From NCBI RefSeq assembly GCF_019285775.1, contig NZ_CP079105.1, positions 992,001-1,056,000 on the forward strand: a stretch of DNA of 64,000 nt, read 5' to 3'. This document shows positions 44,003-52,230 of the stretch, piece after piece (within the stretch, counting starts at the first letter, position 1; the number at the start of each line of letters is the position of its first letter). Under the pieces are notes generated by a model. It was not told the origin of the DNA, searched no databases, and was given only the letters and a program-made list of their open reading frames with translations. Source of the stretch: Skermania piniformis (GTDB taxonomy: Bacteria; Actinomycetota; Actinomycetes; Mycobacteriales; Mycobacteriaceae). A program made the translations under genes and the position numbers.

Positions 44003-44036
44003 CTGTCCCCCGGCGCCGAGCGGCACTGGGGGACAG
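44003..44036. terminator. Terminator-like hairpin between the FtsX-type permease and csp
   Basis: CTGTCCCCC (44003-44011) pairs perfectly with GGGGGACAG (44028-44036) around a 16-base GC-rich loop. It lies between two convergent genes and can stop both. Confidence 0.7.
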
Positions 44037-44052
44037 AGAGGGTGCCCGAAGA

Positions 44053-44256
44053 TCAGAGCTTGCGAACGCTCTGCGCCTGTGGTCCCTTGGTTCCCTGGCC
44101 GAGCTCGTACTCGACCTCCTGATTTTCCTCCAAGGTCCGAAACCCCCGACCCTCGATCTCCGTGTAGTGGACGAAGACGTCAGCGGAACCGTCTGCGGGG
44201 GCGATGAAGCCGAAGCCCTTTTCCGCGTTGAACCACTTGACCGTGCCCTGTGCCAT
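44053..44256 (-). CDS. Cold-shock protein (CspA family)
   Basis: A 67-residue single OB-fold protein. RNP1 KGFGFI and RNP2 VFVHYTEI are present, and [17 protein letters not shown] is the classical start. It binds single-stranded RNA/DNA. AGAGAAAG lies before the ATG. Its 5' leader is AT-rich and holds hairpins at 44283-44299 and 44353-44385, as in many cold-shock genes. Confidence 0.96.
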   Translation of the reverse strand: MAQGTVKWFNAEKGFGFIAPADGSADVFVHYTEIEGRGFRTLEENQEVEYELGQGTKGPQAQSVRKL

Positions 44257-44282
44257 GCGAACTTTCTCTTTCTATCTCTTCG

Positions 44283-44299
44283 GCGGCCGTTGCGGCCGC
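44283..44299 (-). promoter_or_regulatory. Hairpin in the csp leader next to the ribosome-binding site
   Basis: GCGGCCG-TTG-CGGCCGC is a perfect 7-base-pair hairpin 26 bases before the csp ATG. It could control access to the ribosome-binding site with temperature. Confidence 0.35.
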
Positions 44300-44352
44300 A
44301 CTTTGTAGGCTACCAGCGCCCGTAGGCATATACGCATTCAGATATAGAAAAA

Positions 44353-44385
44353 TTTTCCGGAGCTACATGCAGCTATCCGGGAAAA
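44353..44385. promoter_or_regulatory. AT-rich imperfect hairpin between csp and the thioredoxin-fold gene
   Basis: TTTTCCGGAGCT (44353-44364) and AGCTATCCGGGAAAA (44371-44385) pair with two bulges around a 6-base loop. The surrounding 80 bases are strongly AT-rich for this genome, so this is probably the promoter or leader of csp. Confidence 0.4.
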
Positions 44386-44446
44386 AACAGGAAGATAGTC
44401 CGCATTTTTGGTTTTCTGCTGGTGCCGCGGCTGCCGACTCCCCACG

Positions 44447-44452
44447 TACGCT
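44447..44452 (+). promoter_or_regulatory. -10 element TACGCT for the thioredoxin-fold gene
   Basis: TACGCT is 6 bases before ATG 44459, which decides this start over an upstream in-frame one. Confidence 0.5.
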
Positions 44453-44458
44453 CGACGC

Positions 44459-45055
44459 ATGGCAGTCAACTCGACCATGCTCGATCTCGGCACCGTCGCC
44501 CCCGACTTCACTCTGCCCGATGCGGCCGGCGATGTCGTTCGTTCGATCGACATGTACGGCGTGACCGGGACACTGGTCGCCTTCGTCTGTAATCACTGTC
44601 CCTATGTCCGGCACATCGCACCGGTCTTCGCTCGGCGGGCCGAGGAGTGGGCGGCGGCGGGTATCGGCGTCGTGGCGATAAACAGCAACGACGCGGACAG
44701 CTATCCCGACGACGCGCCGGCACGAATGGTCACCCAGGCTGCGGAATGGGGCTGGACTTTTCCGTATCTGGTCGACGACGACCAGAAGGTCGCACACGCT
44801 TACCGGGCCGCATGCACCCCGGACTTCTATCTGTTCGACGCTGCCCGGCGCCTTGCTTATCGTGGTCGGTTCGATGCAGCGACGCCGAAGAACGCCGAAC
44901 CGGTCACCGGCGATGCGCTCGACGCGGCGGTCCGCCAGGTGTCGGCCGGAACGTCGGTCGACGTCGAGCAGATACCCAGTATCGGTTGTGGAATCAAGTG
45001 GAAGAAGGGTAACGCTCCGGACGCCGGCGGCACCGGAATCATTCGGTTGAGCTGA
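44459..45055 (+). CDS. Thioredoxin-fold (AhpC/TSA-like) protein
   Basis: A 198-residue peroxiredoxin/thioredoxin-like protein. FVCNHCPYVRHIAPVFARRAEEW contains the CxxC (CNHC) at about 41-44, and the N-terminal VAPDFTLPDAAGDVV is typical of AhpC/TSA folds. The family with NHCPYV is common but its substrate is not defined. The C-terminal PSIGCGIKWKKGN is also conserved. No signal peptide. Its end overlaps the convergent thiZ-like gene by 17 bases. Confidence 0.85.
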   Translation: MAVNSTMLDLGTVAPDFTLPDAAGDVVRSIDMYGVTGTLVAFVCNHCPYVRHIAPVFARRAEEWAAAGIGVVAINSNDADSYPDDAPARMVTQAAEWGWTFPYLVDDDQKVAHAYRAACTPDFYLFDAARRLAYRGRFDAATPKNAEPVTGDALDAAVRQVSAGTSVDVEQIPSIGCGIKWKKGNAPDAGGTGIIRLS

Positions 45056-45815
45056 TCGGGTCCGGATCGTTCCGGCTCCACTCGATCCGACCGAGCAGAT
45101 CTCGCTCCACGGCGGCGAACATCGGGGTGGTCAGGGTGGTGACCGTGCGTGGGCGTGGCAGCGCGACCTCGACGACTCCGGTGACCCGCGCAGGTCTGCG
45201 CGACAACACCACGACTCGGTCGGCCAGGAATACCGCTTCCCGGACGTCATGAGTGATCAACAGTACGGTCCAGCGGTAGGTCACCCACATCTGCTGCAGC
45301 CAGGTATGGATGTCGGTCCGGGTCAGCGCGTCCAGTGCACCGAACGGTTCGTCCAGCAGGAGGACCTCCCGCCCGGGTAATACGGTGCGCAGCAGTGCCG
45401 CGCGCTGCCGCATCCCACCGGACAGCTGGGCGGGTCGAGCCGACTCGAATCCGGCCAGCCCGAAGCGGGCAAACAGGCTGTGGGCGCGATCGCGGGCGAC
45501 CCGCTTGGGCACGCCCTGCAGTTCCAGGCCGAGGCTGGTGTTCGCCAGCACCGTGCGCCAGGGGAAGAGCAGGTCGCGTTGTGGCAGGTAGCCGCAGTGT
45601 GTGCCCGCGGCCGCGGGCTCGCCGCCGATGCTGATCTCGCCGGAGTCCGGCCGGATCAGCCCGGCAGCCAGGTCGAACATGGTGCTCTTGCCGCAGCCGC
45701 TCGGCCCGATGACGGCGACGAACTCGCCGGGCGCGACGGTCAGATCGATGCCGTCGAGCACCGGGTCGGGGCCGAACGACTTGTACACGTTCGCCAGCCG
45801 GATCTCCTTGCTCAT
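45039..45815 (-). CDS. thiZ: Pyrimidine ABC transporter, ATPase (ThiZ type)
   Basis: A 258-residue ATPase of the nitrate/sulfonate/taurine type. Walker A GPSGCGKSTMFDLAAGL, Q-loop GYLPQRDLLFPWRTV, signature LSGGMRQRAALLRTVL, Walker B VLLLDEPFGALDALTR and switch LLITHDVREAV are intact. Neighbours show that it powers uptake of a thiamine pyrimidine precursor. Its ATG overlaps the permease stop by 4 bases. Last gene of the tenA-thiYXZ operon. Confidence 0.88.
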   Translation of the reverse strand: MSKEIRLANVYKSFGPDPVLDGIDLTVAPGEFVAVIGPSGCGKSTMFDLAAGLIRPDSGEISIGGEPAAAGTHCGYLPQRDLLFPWRTVLANTSLGLELQGVPKRVARDRAHSLFARFGLAGFESARPAQLSGGMRQRAALLRTVLPGREVLLLDEPFGALDALTRTDIHTWLQQMWVTYRWTVLLITHDVREAVFLADRVVVLSRRPARVTGVVEVALPRPRTVTTLTTPMFAAVERDLLGRIEWSRNDPDPISSTE

Positions 45816-46591
45816 CGCTGCGCACTCCGCGCCCGATCCGCCGCCGCCCAGGGTGCGATCAAGCGTTCGACCAGGTAGGTCGCGGCGTACAGGAGGAGGG
45901 TGAGCACCGACGTGACGAGAACCGCGGCCAGCACCAGGTCGGTCCGGAAGATCTGTTTCTGTCGCAGCATGTACACCCCGAGGCCGTGTTCGGCCCCCGC
46001 GTACTCGGCGAACACGGCGGCCACGACGGCGTAGGTCACGCCGATCCGCAGCGCGGTGCAAAACCGCGGCATGGCGGCCGGAACACGCAAGTAGCGGAAC
46101 TGTTGCCAGCGGGACGCACCCATACTCCGGAACAGGGCGGTGGCGTCGCGGCCGGTCGCAGCGAATCCTTCGATCAGCCCGACCGCAATCGGGAAGAACG
46201 TCGCGAGCGCAACCAGTAATACCTTGGGCAGCAGGCCGATTCCGAACCAGATGATCATCAACGGCGCGACCGCGATGATCGGCAGAGTCTGCGATACCAC
46301 CAGGAGGGGGACCAGCGCCCGCCGCATCCAGGGGAGGAAGTCGGCTGTCGTGGCCAGGATCCAGGCCGCGCTCAGCGACAGCGCGAAGCCCACCGCGGTC
46401 ACCTCGACCGTGGCCAGCGCGTGGGGTGCGATATCGCCGCGATGGGCCCACCCCTGTTCCAGAATCCGGCTCGGCGACGGCAGCACCCGGGGCGAAACTC
46501 CGCTCGTCACCACGTAGATCTGCCAGCTCACGAACACCAGGGCGAGCGCCGCGACGGCCGGGATCAGCTCACGGATTCGCGAGGTAGGCAT
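45812..46591 (-). CDS. thiX: Pyrimidine ABC transporter, permease (ThiX type)
   Basis: A 259-residue permease with six membrane segments and the coupling loop EGFAATGRDATALFRSMGASRWQQFRYLRVPAAMPRFCTALR (the EAA-type motif, about 140-180). It belongs to the SsuC/TauC-like family. It overlaps the substrate-binding protein gene by 23 bases and the ATPase by 4, a tightly packed operon. Confidence 0.88.
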   Translation of the reverse strand: MPTSRIRELIPAVAALALVFVSWQIYVVTSGVSPRVLPSPSRILEQGWAHRGDIAPHALATVEVTAVGFALSLSAAWILATTADFLPWMRRALVPLLVVSQTLPIIAVAPLMIIWFGIGLLPKVLLVALATFFPIAVGLIEGFAATGRDATALFRSMGASRWQQFRYLRVPAAMPRFCTALRIGVTYAVVAAVFAEYAGAEHGLGVYMLRQKQIFRTDLVLAAVLVTSVLTLLLYAATYLVERLIAPWAAADRARSAQR

Positions 46592-47573
46592 CGGTGAAGT
46601 AGGTCGACCAGTCCGGTTCCCGGGTCAGCGGTTGCCCCTCGCCATCGGCGAGCAGGCCGTGTTGGTAGAGCAGCCGGGAGTAGTCGGTCCATCGGGCCAG
46701 AGTCTGATTGCCGACCTTCCCGTCGGCGTCCTTCATATATTCGGCAGCAAGGAGGTTCTGGCTGGTGGTGACCAACGCCGGATCGTCGAAACTGTCCGGA
46801 TTGCTGTCGATCAGATCTTGGGCGGCCTTGGCGGGATCGTCCGCGGCGAGCTGGTAGCCGCGCTGCAACACCTGGACGAACTTTCGCGCTGCATCCGGGT
46901 TGTCGGCGAGCCACGCGCGGCTGGCATCGATCACGACCGCGTATTCGTCCGGGATGCCGTAGTCGCTGAACTGGAAGTACTTGAACGGGGTCCCGTTGAG
47001 TTGGGCTTCGATCCCTTCCCAGGTGAGGTACGGCACGGTGAAGTCGGCCTGGTCGGAGTACACCATGGCGAAAGCCGAGGTGCCCAGGGTGACGTTGCGG
47101 AAGTCGCCGGTACCGCCGTCGTTGCGGATGATCTGGCGCAACACCTCGACCTCGCCGGCATCACCGAACCCGGCATAGGTTTTGCCGTCCAACGATTTCG
47201 GGCTGACCAGATCCGCTCGGTCGGCCCGCACCCCGATCGCGGTGGCGCGGTGCTGCAGGGGGGCGAGGACCGAGACCACCTTGGCTCCCGCCGCCTGGGC
47301 GAACACCGACGAACTCTGGAAACTGATCCCGAACTCGGCGTTGCCGGAGTCCATCAGGTTGTCCGGTGCGGTCTGGCCGTACGGTACGACCTGGACGTCC
47401 AGTCCGGCGTCGGCGAACCAGCCCTGGCGCAATGCCACATAGAGTCCGGAGTGGTTGGTGTTCGGCATCCAGTCCAGGGCGAATCGGATGGTGGTCTTGT
47501 CCTGCGGCTGGTCGGTGGCGCACGACGTGACCAGGGCGAGCAGGGCAACGAGAACGATGACGGATCGGCGCAC
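46569..47573 (-). CDS. thiY: Pyrimidine-binding lipoprotein of the THI5/NMT1 family (ThiY type)
   Basis: A 334-residue lipoprotein with signal MRRSVIVLVALLALVTSC (lipobox LVTSC, Cys18). The mature part begins TIRFALDWMPNTNHSGLYVALRQGWFADAGLDV, the hallmark of THI5/NMT1-like proteins that bind formylaminopyrimidine or HMP. In Bacillus ThiXYZ imports formylaminopyrimidine for TenA. It begins 3 bases after the tenA stop. Confidence 0.9.
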   Translation of the reverse strand: MRRSVIVLVALLALVTSCATDQPQDKTTIRFALDWMPNTNHSGLYVALRQGWFADAGLDVQVVPYGQTAPDNLMDSGNAEFGISFQSSSVFAQAAGAKVVSVLAPLQHRATAIGVRADRADLVSPKSLDGKTYAGFGDAGEVEVLRQIIRNDGGTGDFRNVTLGTSAFAMVYSDQADFTVPYLTWEGIEAQLNGTPFKYFQFSDYGIPDEYAVVIDASRAWLADNPDAARKFVQVLQRGYQLAADDPAKAAQDLIDSNPDSFDDPALVTTSQNLLAAEYMKDADGKVGNQTLARWTDYSRLLYQHGLLADGEGQPLTREPDWSTYFTDAYLANP

Positions 47574-47576
47574 GGT

Positions 47577-48257
47577 TCAGCCTTCCGGCCAGGGCTGCGA
47601 ATGCAGCGCAGTGTCCCAGAACAAGAGTTCGTAGCGGGTGGCGTAGCCGAACGCTGCGGCCATCGCGGTGCGTTCGGTCGCGGTCGCCGTCGCGGCCGCC
47701 GCCTCGACGGCCGCCCGCGCCCCGGCTACCTCGGCCTGGAACTCGGGCGCGTCGTAGGCCGCGATCCAGCGGGCGTACGGGTGGTCGGGGTTTGCCGCAA
47801 GTACCGCGTTCGCCTGAGCGGCCAGCCGCTTGGCCACGTCCGCGTAGATCCAGAAGCAGGGCAGGACCGCCGCGGCAGCGACCGGATACGGTTCGGTGGC
47901 CGCGGTCGCGATCAGGTACGAGACGTAGCCCAGACAGGTGGGGGACGGTATCGGCGTTGCCGCGCTGGTGATCTCACCGGAAGCGAGCAGGTCCCGGTGG
48001 AGTGCCGCCTCCTCGACCGCGGCCGTTGCAGCGGCTTTCGCCCAGAAGGCGGCCCGGGTCGGATCCGGCGCGCGCGCAGCGAGCAGCGCGAGTGCCTTCG
48101 CGTAGCCGGCCAGATACAGCGCGTCCTGTTCGAGGTAATGCCGGAAAACATCGGGCGCGAGGGTGCCGTCGCCCAGTCGGCGGAGAAACTCCAGATCGTC
48201 GATGGCTGCCCGCAGCGATTCTGTCTGCGACCACAGTTCGTCCGTGTAACCCGGCAC
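47577..48257 (-). CDS. tenA: TenA-family aminopyrimidine aminohydrolase
   Basis: A 226-residue all-helical enzyme of the TenA family that hydrolyses aminopyrimidines, breakdown products of thiamine, to the thiamine precursor HMP. The nucleophile is Cys134 in VLPCFWIYADVAKRL; HYLEQDALYLAGYAKAL and YVSYLIATAATEPYPV are family motifs. GTG start with AAAGGGA upstream. First gene of the salvage operon. I looked for a TPP riboswitch upstream and did not find one. Confidence 0.9.
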   Translation of the reverse strand: MPGYTDELWSQTESLRAAIDDLEFLRRLGDGTLAPDVFRHYLEQDALYLAGYAKALALLAARAPDPTRAAFWAKAAATAAVEEAALHRDLLASGEITSAATPIPSPTCLGYVSYLIATAATEPYPVAAAAVLPCFWIYADVAKRLAAQANAVLAANPDHPYARWIAAYDAPEFQAEVAGARAAVEAAAATATATERTAMAAAFGYATRYELLFWDTALHSQPWPEG

Positions 48258-48274
48258 CGGGACATCCCTTTCGT

Positions 48275-48330
48275 CGGCATCACCACCCCGACGGCATCAC
48301 CACCCGACGCCGGCCCCACCCGACGCCGGC
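48275..48330. repeat. Degenerate 16-17 base direct repeats upstream of tenA
   Basis: CGGCATCACCACCCCGA at 48275 is repeated with one base less at 48292; CCCACCCGACGCCGGC-like units follow to 48330. They fill the short leader of the tenA operon. No role is known; slippage is likely. Confidence 0.6.
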
Positions 48331-48373
48331 GCCGCCGCAACGGGCGCATAGACCACGATCAGGATAGCGACGG

Positions 48374-49267
48374 TCAGAACTGAGTGGCGAACTCGGCGAG
48401 CAGCTCGGCGGTGCGCGCCGGCTGTTCGGCCTCGACTGCCAGCCGATCGATCACGCCGAGGTAGACCTCGATGTCCGAACGTTTGTCCAGGTACAGCGCA
48501 CTGGTCAACTGTTCGGTGTAGACGATGTCGGGCAGATCGGGTTGAGCGAACCGAAGCAGGCTGAACGAGCCGCCGGCCGCAGCGTGGCCGCCCGCCGCAT
48601 AGGGCAGGATCTGGATGCTGATGTTGGGCCGAAGCGTGAGTTCCTGCAGGTGCCGAATCTGTTCCCGGGTCACGTCGATCCCGCCGACCGGCCGACGCAG
48701 GACTGCTTCGTCGACCACCGCCCAGAGTGTCGGCGGCTTGGCTCGGCCGAGCATGCTCTGGCGCTTCATCCGGAGCTCGACCCGTCGTTCGATGTCGGCG
48801 GGACGATCCCGGCCGGCGCCGAGGGCGATCACCGCCCGTGCATAGCTGGGTGTTTGCAGAAGGCCGGGTACGAACTGGGTCTCGTAGGTTCGGATCGAGC
48901 TGGCAGCTTGTTCCAGTCCGATGTAGGTCTCGAACCAGGCCGGGAGTACGTCACCGAATCGGTGCCACCAGCCGGGGGTGTTCGCCCGGCGAGCCAACTC
49001 CAGGAAAACTGACCGCTCGGCCTCGTCCAGGATGCCGTACAGCGTCAGTAGGTCCCGAACGTCGCGCTCCTTGAAGCCAACTCGACCCAGCTCCAAGCGG
49101 CTGATCTTGGCGTGCGAAGCGCGGATCGCGTCGCCGGCCGCCTCTCGGGTGATCTCCGCGGCTTCCCGTAGCTGGCGGAGCTGGCCACCCAGCGCAATTC
49201 GCAGCACGGTCGGGCCTTCGTCGGTGGTTGCCACCGGCCGACGACCGCGATCTGGTTGCGCGATCAT
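48374..49267 (-). CDS. XRE-family regulator with DUF5753
   Basis: A 297-residue regulator. The N-terminal helix-turn-helix (GGQLRQLREAAEITREAAGDAIRASHAKISRLELGR, about 27-62) is followed by the DUF5753 domain (about 100-285; IRTYETQFVPGLLQTPSYARAV, ISIQILPYAAGGHAA). Such proteins are numerous in Streptomyces and Nocardia and usually stand next to a DUF397 gene, as here; some control development or toxin-like partners. The ATG at 49267 follows GGAGG. Confidence 0.88.
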   Translation of the reverse strand: MIAQPDRGRRPVATTDEGPTVLRIALGGQLRQLREAAEITREAAGDAIRASHAKISRLELGRVGFKERDVRDLLTLYGILDEAERSVFLELARRANTPGWWHRFGDVLPAWFETYIGLEQAASSIRTYETQFVPGLLQTPSYARAVIALGAGRDRPADIERRVELRMKRQSMLGRAKPPTLWAVVDEAVLRRPVGGIDVTREQIRHLQELTLRPNISIQILPYAAGGHAAAGGSFSLLRFAQPDLPDIVYTEQLTSALYLDKRSDIEVYLGVIDRLAVEAEQPARTAELLAEFATQF

Positions 49268-49379
49268 TACCAGCCTCCGCTTCGACACCGAACTCTTGCC
49301 CAGTCTGCCACAGCAATCGATCGAGAACTTTCGATGTGGGCCGCAGTGCGGACCGCTGGAGCCGCGGCGGGCCTACCGG

Positions 49380-49667
49380 TCAGACGATGAGATCGTCGAA
49401 CTCGCCGGCTTTGGCTCCGTGGAGAAACGCGACCATCTCGGCCCGGGTATAGACCAGCACCTCGCCGTAGGGGTGGCGGGAATTGCGCACGGCCACCGCG
49501 CCGCCGGTGAGCCCGGCCAGCTCGACGCAGTTTCCGTTCGGGTTGCTGTAAGAGCTCTTACGCCACCGGAACGAATCGTCGGAAACGCCGATCGGGTCGG
49601 GAGCGCCGATGTCGGCGGGAGTATCGGCCGCGTCGGAAACATCGACTCGGCTGGGCTGGTCCGGCAT
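49380..49667 (-). CDS. DUF397 protein
   Basis: A 95-residue DUF397 protein. The family pattern WRKSSYSNPNGNCVELAGL...GAVAVRNSRHP...LVYTRAEMVAFLHGAKAGEFD is complete. DUF397 proteins act with XRE/DUF5753 regulators; in some Streptomyces pairs they behave as antitoxin-like or regulatory partners. It lies 112 bases upstream of the XRE gene on the same strand. The first 30 residues are acidic and less conserved. Confidence 0.88.
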   Translation of the reverse strand: MPDQPSRVDVSDAADTPADIGAPDPIGVSDDSFRWRKSSYSNPNGNCVELAGLTGGAVAVRNSRHPYGEVLVYTRAEMVAFLHGAKAGEFDDLIV

Positions 49668-49721
49668 GCGGTACCTCTCAGGCCATGCGTGCCACCCGGC
49701 CGACACGCCATACGGTGCAAA

Positions 49722-49731
49722 TGCAATTGCA
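49722..49731. promoter_or_regulatory. Palindrome TGCAATTGCA upstream of the DUF397 gene
   Basis: A 10-base perfect palindrome in an AT-richer stretch 55 bases upstream of the DUF397 start, with another TGCAA just before it. It could be a site for the adjacent XRE regulator. Short, so weak. Confidence 0.25.
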
Positions 49732-49906
49732 GCATAGCTTGCGGACAACGCTAACCCCTGCGAAACTCGAACCATCCGGAAGATCGGGTCCGGGGCCGGT
49801 GTTCCTGCGCAGCTACGGGACCGTGCGACTCCGCAGCTCGGACTCGCCGGCGGTCGGGCGCGTGATGCGGGGAGGGCGGCACCGCGCAGATATAGAGGGA
49901 TGCGCG

Positions 49907-50614
49907 GTGAACGAAGTAGGACTTCTCGTCGGTTTCGGAACCGCTGTACTCGTGGCGGCTTTGTTGGCCAGTCGCTGGCAATGCGGCGAGCTGCAGTTGC
50001 GGTTGGCCGTGGCCGAACATGCGGCCCGGACCGATCCGCTGACCGGTGTCGCAAATCGGGCCGGTTTGGCTCATGACCTGGCCGGATTGGTCAAGTCGTC
50101 GCGCCGCCCACAGCTACATCTGGCGTTGGTGGTGATCGATCTGGACGGGCTGAAATCGATCAACGACCGGTACGGTCACCATGCCGGAGATGCCGTCCTC
50201 GTGGAAGTCGCACGCCGGCTGGAACGTACTCGGTCGAGCGCCGGCTGCGTCGCGCGGATCGGCGGCGACGAGTTCGTCGTGGTCTTGGAGCCGTCGGCCG
50301 ACCCCCGGCAGGCCCAGCGCGCTGCCACCCAGGAGGCGCAGCATCTCACCGAGCAGATCGCCGGCGTTCGGCTCGACGAGCTGCCGGCGGTGGCGATCAG
50401 CGCGAGCGCAGGTGCGGCGACCGCCCCGGTCGGCAGCCTCACCCACCTGATGATCGATGCGGACCGGGCGATGTATCGGGCCAAGGCCGGAGCAGCCAAG
50501 CCGACCGGTGTCGGCGGGCCGGAGGCTGCGGATGCGACGCCCGGCGAGTGGCACCCGCGGCCCAGCCCGCCCGATCCGACGGAGGTGGCGATCCGCGACT
50601 CGGCGGGGTCGTAG
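49907..50614 (+). CDS. Membrane-anchored diguanylate cyclase (GGDEF)
   Basis: A 235-residue protein with an N-terminal membrane segment (VGLLVGFGTAVLVAALLASRW) and a GGDEF domain (about 40-195). DPLTGVANRAGL, DLDGLKSINDRYGHHAGDAVL and the active-site motif RIGGDEFVVVLEP are intact, so it should make cyclic di-GMP. The allosteric RxxD site five residues before GGDEF is absent (SSAG), so product inhibition is unlikely. No sensor domain apart from the helix. GAGGGA lies before the GTG. Confidence 0.88.
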   Translation: MNEVGLLVGFGTAVLVAALLASRWQCGELQLRLAVAEHAARTDPLTGVANRAGLAHDLAGLVKSSRRPQLHLALVVIDLDGLKSINDRYGHHAGDAVLVEVARRLERTRSSAGCVARIGGDEFVVVLEPSADPRQAQRAATQEAQHLTEQIAGVRLDELPAVAISASAGAATAPVGSLTHLMIDADRAMYRAKAGAAKPTGVGGPEAADATPGEWHPRPSPPDPTEVAIRDSAGS

Positions 50615-50619
50615 ATGAT
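50614..50619 (+). promoter_or_regulatory. -10-like element GATGAT for the LtrA gene
   Basis: GATGAT is 6 bases before GTG 50626, directly after the stop of the diguanylate cyclase gene. Imperfect at the first base. Confidence 0.3.
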
Positions 50620-50625
50620 GACGCG

Positions 50626-51891
50626 GTGACCACCTCGGTATCGGACGACAACGCTGGGCTCGCCCGCGCACACCGCCTACGTCGGATGACCGGCCGCGAT
50701 CCGGCTGAGGCGCACCGCGCCGCCACACCGCTGGAGCTGCTGTTCGACCTCACCTTCGTCGTCGCGTTCAGTTTCGCCGGAAACGCCGTATCGCACGCGT
50801 TCGCCGAGGGGCATTGGCGCAACGGGCTGATCGGCTTCGGTATCGCCGTGTTCGCCATCGTCTGGGCGTGGATCAACTACAGCTGGTTCGCCTCGGCGTT
50901 CGACACCGACGACTGGTTGTTCCGGGTGACCACCGGCGTGCAGATGGTGGGGGTGGTGATCTTCGCGTTGGGCATTCCGGCCATGTTCGACTCGCTCGAG
51001 CAGGGCGACACCCTGGACAACCGGGTCATGGTCGCCGGCTATGTCGTGATGCGGGTCGCGATGCTCGCCCAATGGCTGCGGGCCGCCCGCCGCTGTTCTG
51101 GAGCATTGCGGCGGACCTGTTTGATCTACGCGACCACCCTGGCGGTCGCGCAGCTCGGTTGGGTGTTGCTGATCATCGTGAACTTCTCGATTCCGGTGAC
51201 GGTCGTGATGGTGCTCGTGATGGTCGGGATCGAGTTGGTCGGGCCGGTGGTAGGCGAGCGCAACGCGCCGACGCCGTGGCACGCCGACCACATCGCGGAA
51301 CGCTACTCGCTGCTGGCGATCATCGCGCTGGGCGAGGGCATCGTCGGCGGCGCAGTGTCACTGTCGGCGGCGGTCGAGGAGCAGGGCTGGGATTGGCAGA
51401 CCTGGCTGATCGCGATCACCGGGGTCGGGCTCACCGTGGCCATGTGGTGGGTTTATTTTCTGCTGCCGTCTGCCGAGGTACTCGAGGCGGAGCGGGGCAA
51501 GGCGTTCGTCTGGGGTTACGGCCACTATCTCGTCTTCGCCGCAATCGTCGCGGTCGGTGCCGGGCTCCACGTTGTCGCTTACTACCTCGAGCACGAGGCG
51601 CACATCAGCGAGCTCGCCGCGGTGCTCACCGTGGCGATCCCGGTAGGGGTATACGTGATCTCGATCGTGCTGCTCACGTCGTACCTGGTCGGCCGGATCT
51701 TGCCGATGTATCTCGGTCTGGGGTCGGTTTCGTTGCTCGTACTGGTGATCGCGGCAGTCGCCGCGGCGATGCATGCACCGGTGGCGATCTGTCTGGTGAT
51801 CGTGGCGTTGGCCCCGGTAGTTGCGGTCGTCGGTTACGAGGCGCGCGGCTACCGGCTGCACGCCGCAGCGTTGGTCGATCGCGCCGGCTGA
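50626..51891 (+). CDS. Low-temperature-requirement A (LtrA) family membrane protein
   Basis: A 421-residue protein with about twelve hydrophobic helices. The family signature AATPLELLFDLTFVVAFSFAGN is near residues 30-50, and HIAERYSLLAIIALGEGIVG is near 215-235. LtrA proteins are widespread in actinobacteria; the biochemical role is unknown. The GTG at 50626 is chosen because longer starts overlap the preceding gene. Confidence 0.87.
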   Translation: MTTSVSDDNAGLARAHRLRRMTGRDPAEAHRAATPLELLFDLTFVVAFSFAGNAVSHAFAEGHWRNGLIGFGIAVFAIVWAWINYSWFASAFDTDDWLFRVTTGVQMVGVVIFALGIPAMFDSLEQGDTLDNRVMVAGYVVMRVAMLAQWLRAARRCSGALRRTCLIYATTLAVAQLGWVLLIIVNFSIPVTVVMVLVMVGIELVGPVVGERNAPTPWHADHIAERYSLLAIIALGEGIVGGAVSLSAAVEEQGWDWQTWLIAITGVGLTVAMWWVYFLLPSAEVLEAERGKAFVWGYGHYLVFAAIVAVGAGLHVVAYYLEHEAHISELAAVLTVAIPVGVYVISIVLLTSYLVGRILPMYLGLGSVSLLVLVIAAVAAAMHAPVAICLVIVALAPVVAVVGYEARGYRLHAAALVDRAG

Positions 51892-51902
51892 GCGAGCGCC
51901 GC

Positions 51903-52181
51903 TCAGCCGGCCGGTTCGGCGTACTCGGGGTGCTCGGCGATGAATTTCACCACGTACGGGCAGGTCGCCACGATGGTGTAGCCATCGGTCCGGGAACTGT
52001 CGAGGGCGTACCGGACCACCTGCTCGGCCAGGCCTTGTCCGCGAAACTGTGGGTAGGTGACCGTGTGGTTGAAGTCCCGGGTGCGGTCGTGCTCGGCGTA
52101 CTGGGCAAAGCCGCCGAGTTCGCCGTCGACGTGGATCTCGAACCGGTGTTGTGCGGGATTGTGCTCGATGGAAGTCGACAT
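51903..52181 (-). CDS. Small GNAT-type N-acetyltransferase (YjdJ-like)
   Basis: A 92-residue protein of the short GNAT type. It keeps the acetyl-CoA loop PQFRGQGLAEQVVRYALD near 43-60 and the ending IVATCPYVVKFIAEHPEY, as in YjdJ and the human GATD-like small acetyltransferases. Substrate unknown. ATG 52181. Convergent with ltrA. Confidence 0.9.
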   Translation of the reverse strand: MSTSIEHNPAQHRFEIHVDGELGGFAQYAEHDRTRDFNHTVTYPQFRGQGLAEQVVRYALDSSRTDGYTIVATCPYVVKFIAEHPEYAEPAG

Positions 52182-52230
52182 GTCTGCTGCAACCTGGCCG
52201 GGTGCGCGACGTCCGCGGCCGGTGTCGGGG

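Noticed and set aside
44373-44424. SigH-type promoter upstream of the thioredoxin-fold gene
   Set aside because: GGAAG and GGTT are present but the spacing is two bases too short, and a better TACGCT box lies directly before the start.
48258-48373. TPP riboswitch upstream of tenA
   Set aside because: An AAAGGGATG is present but only as the ribosome-binding region; the conserved CTGAGA and the ACCTGAT..GG..AAT core are missing on both strands.
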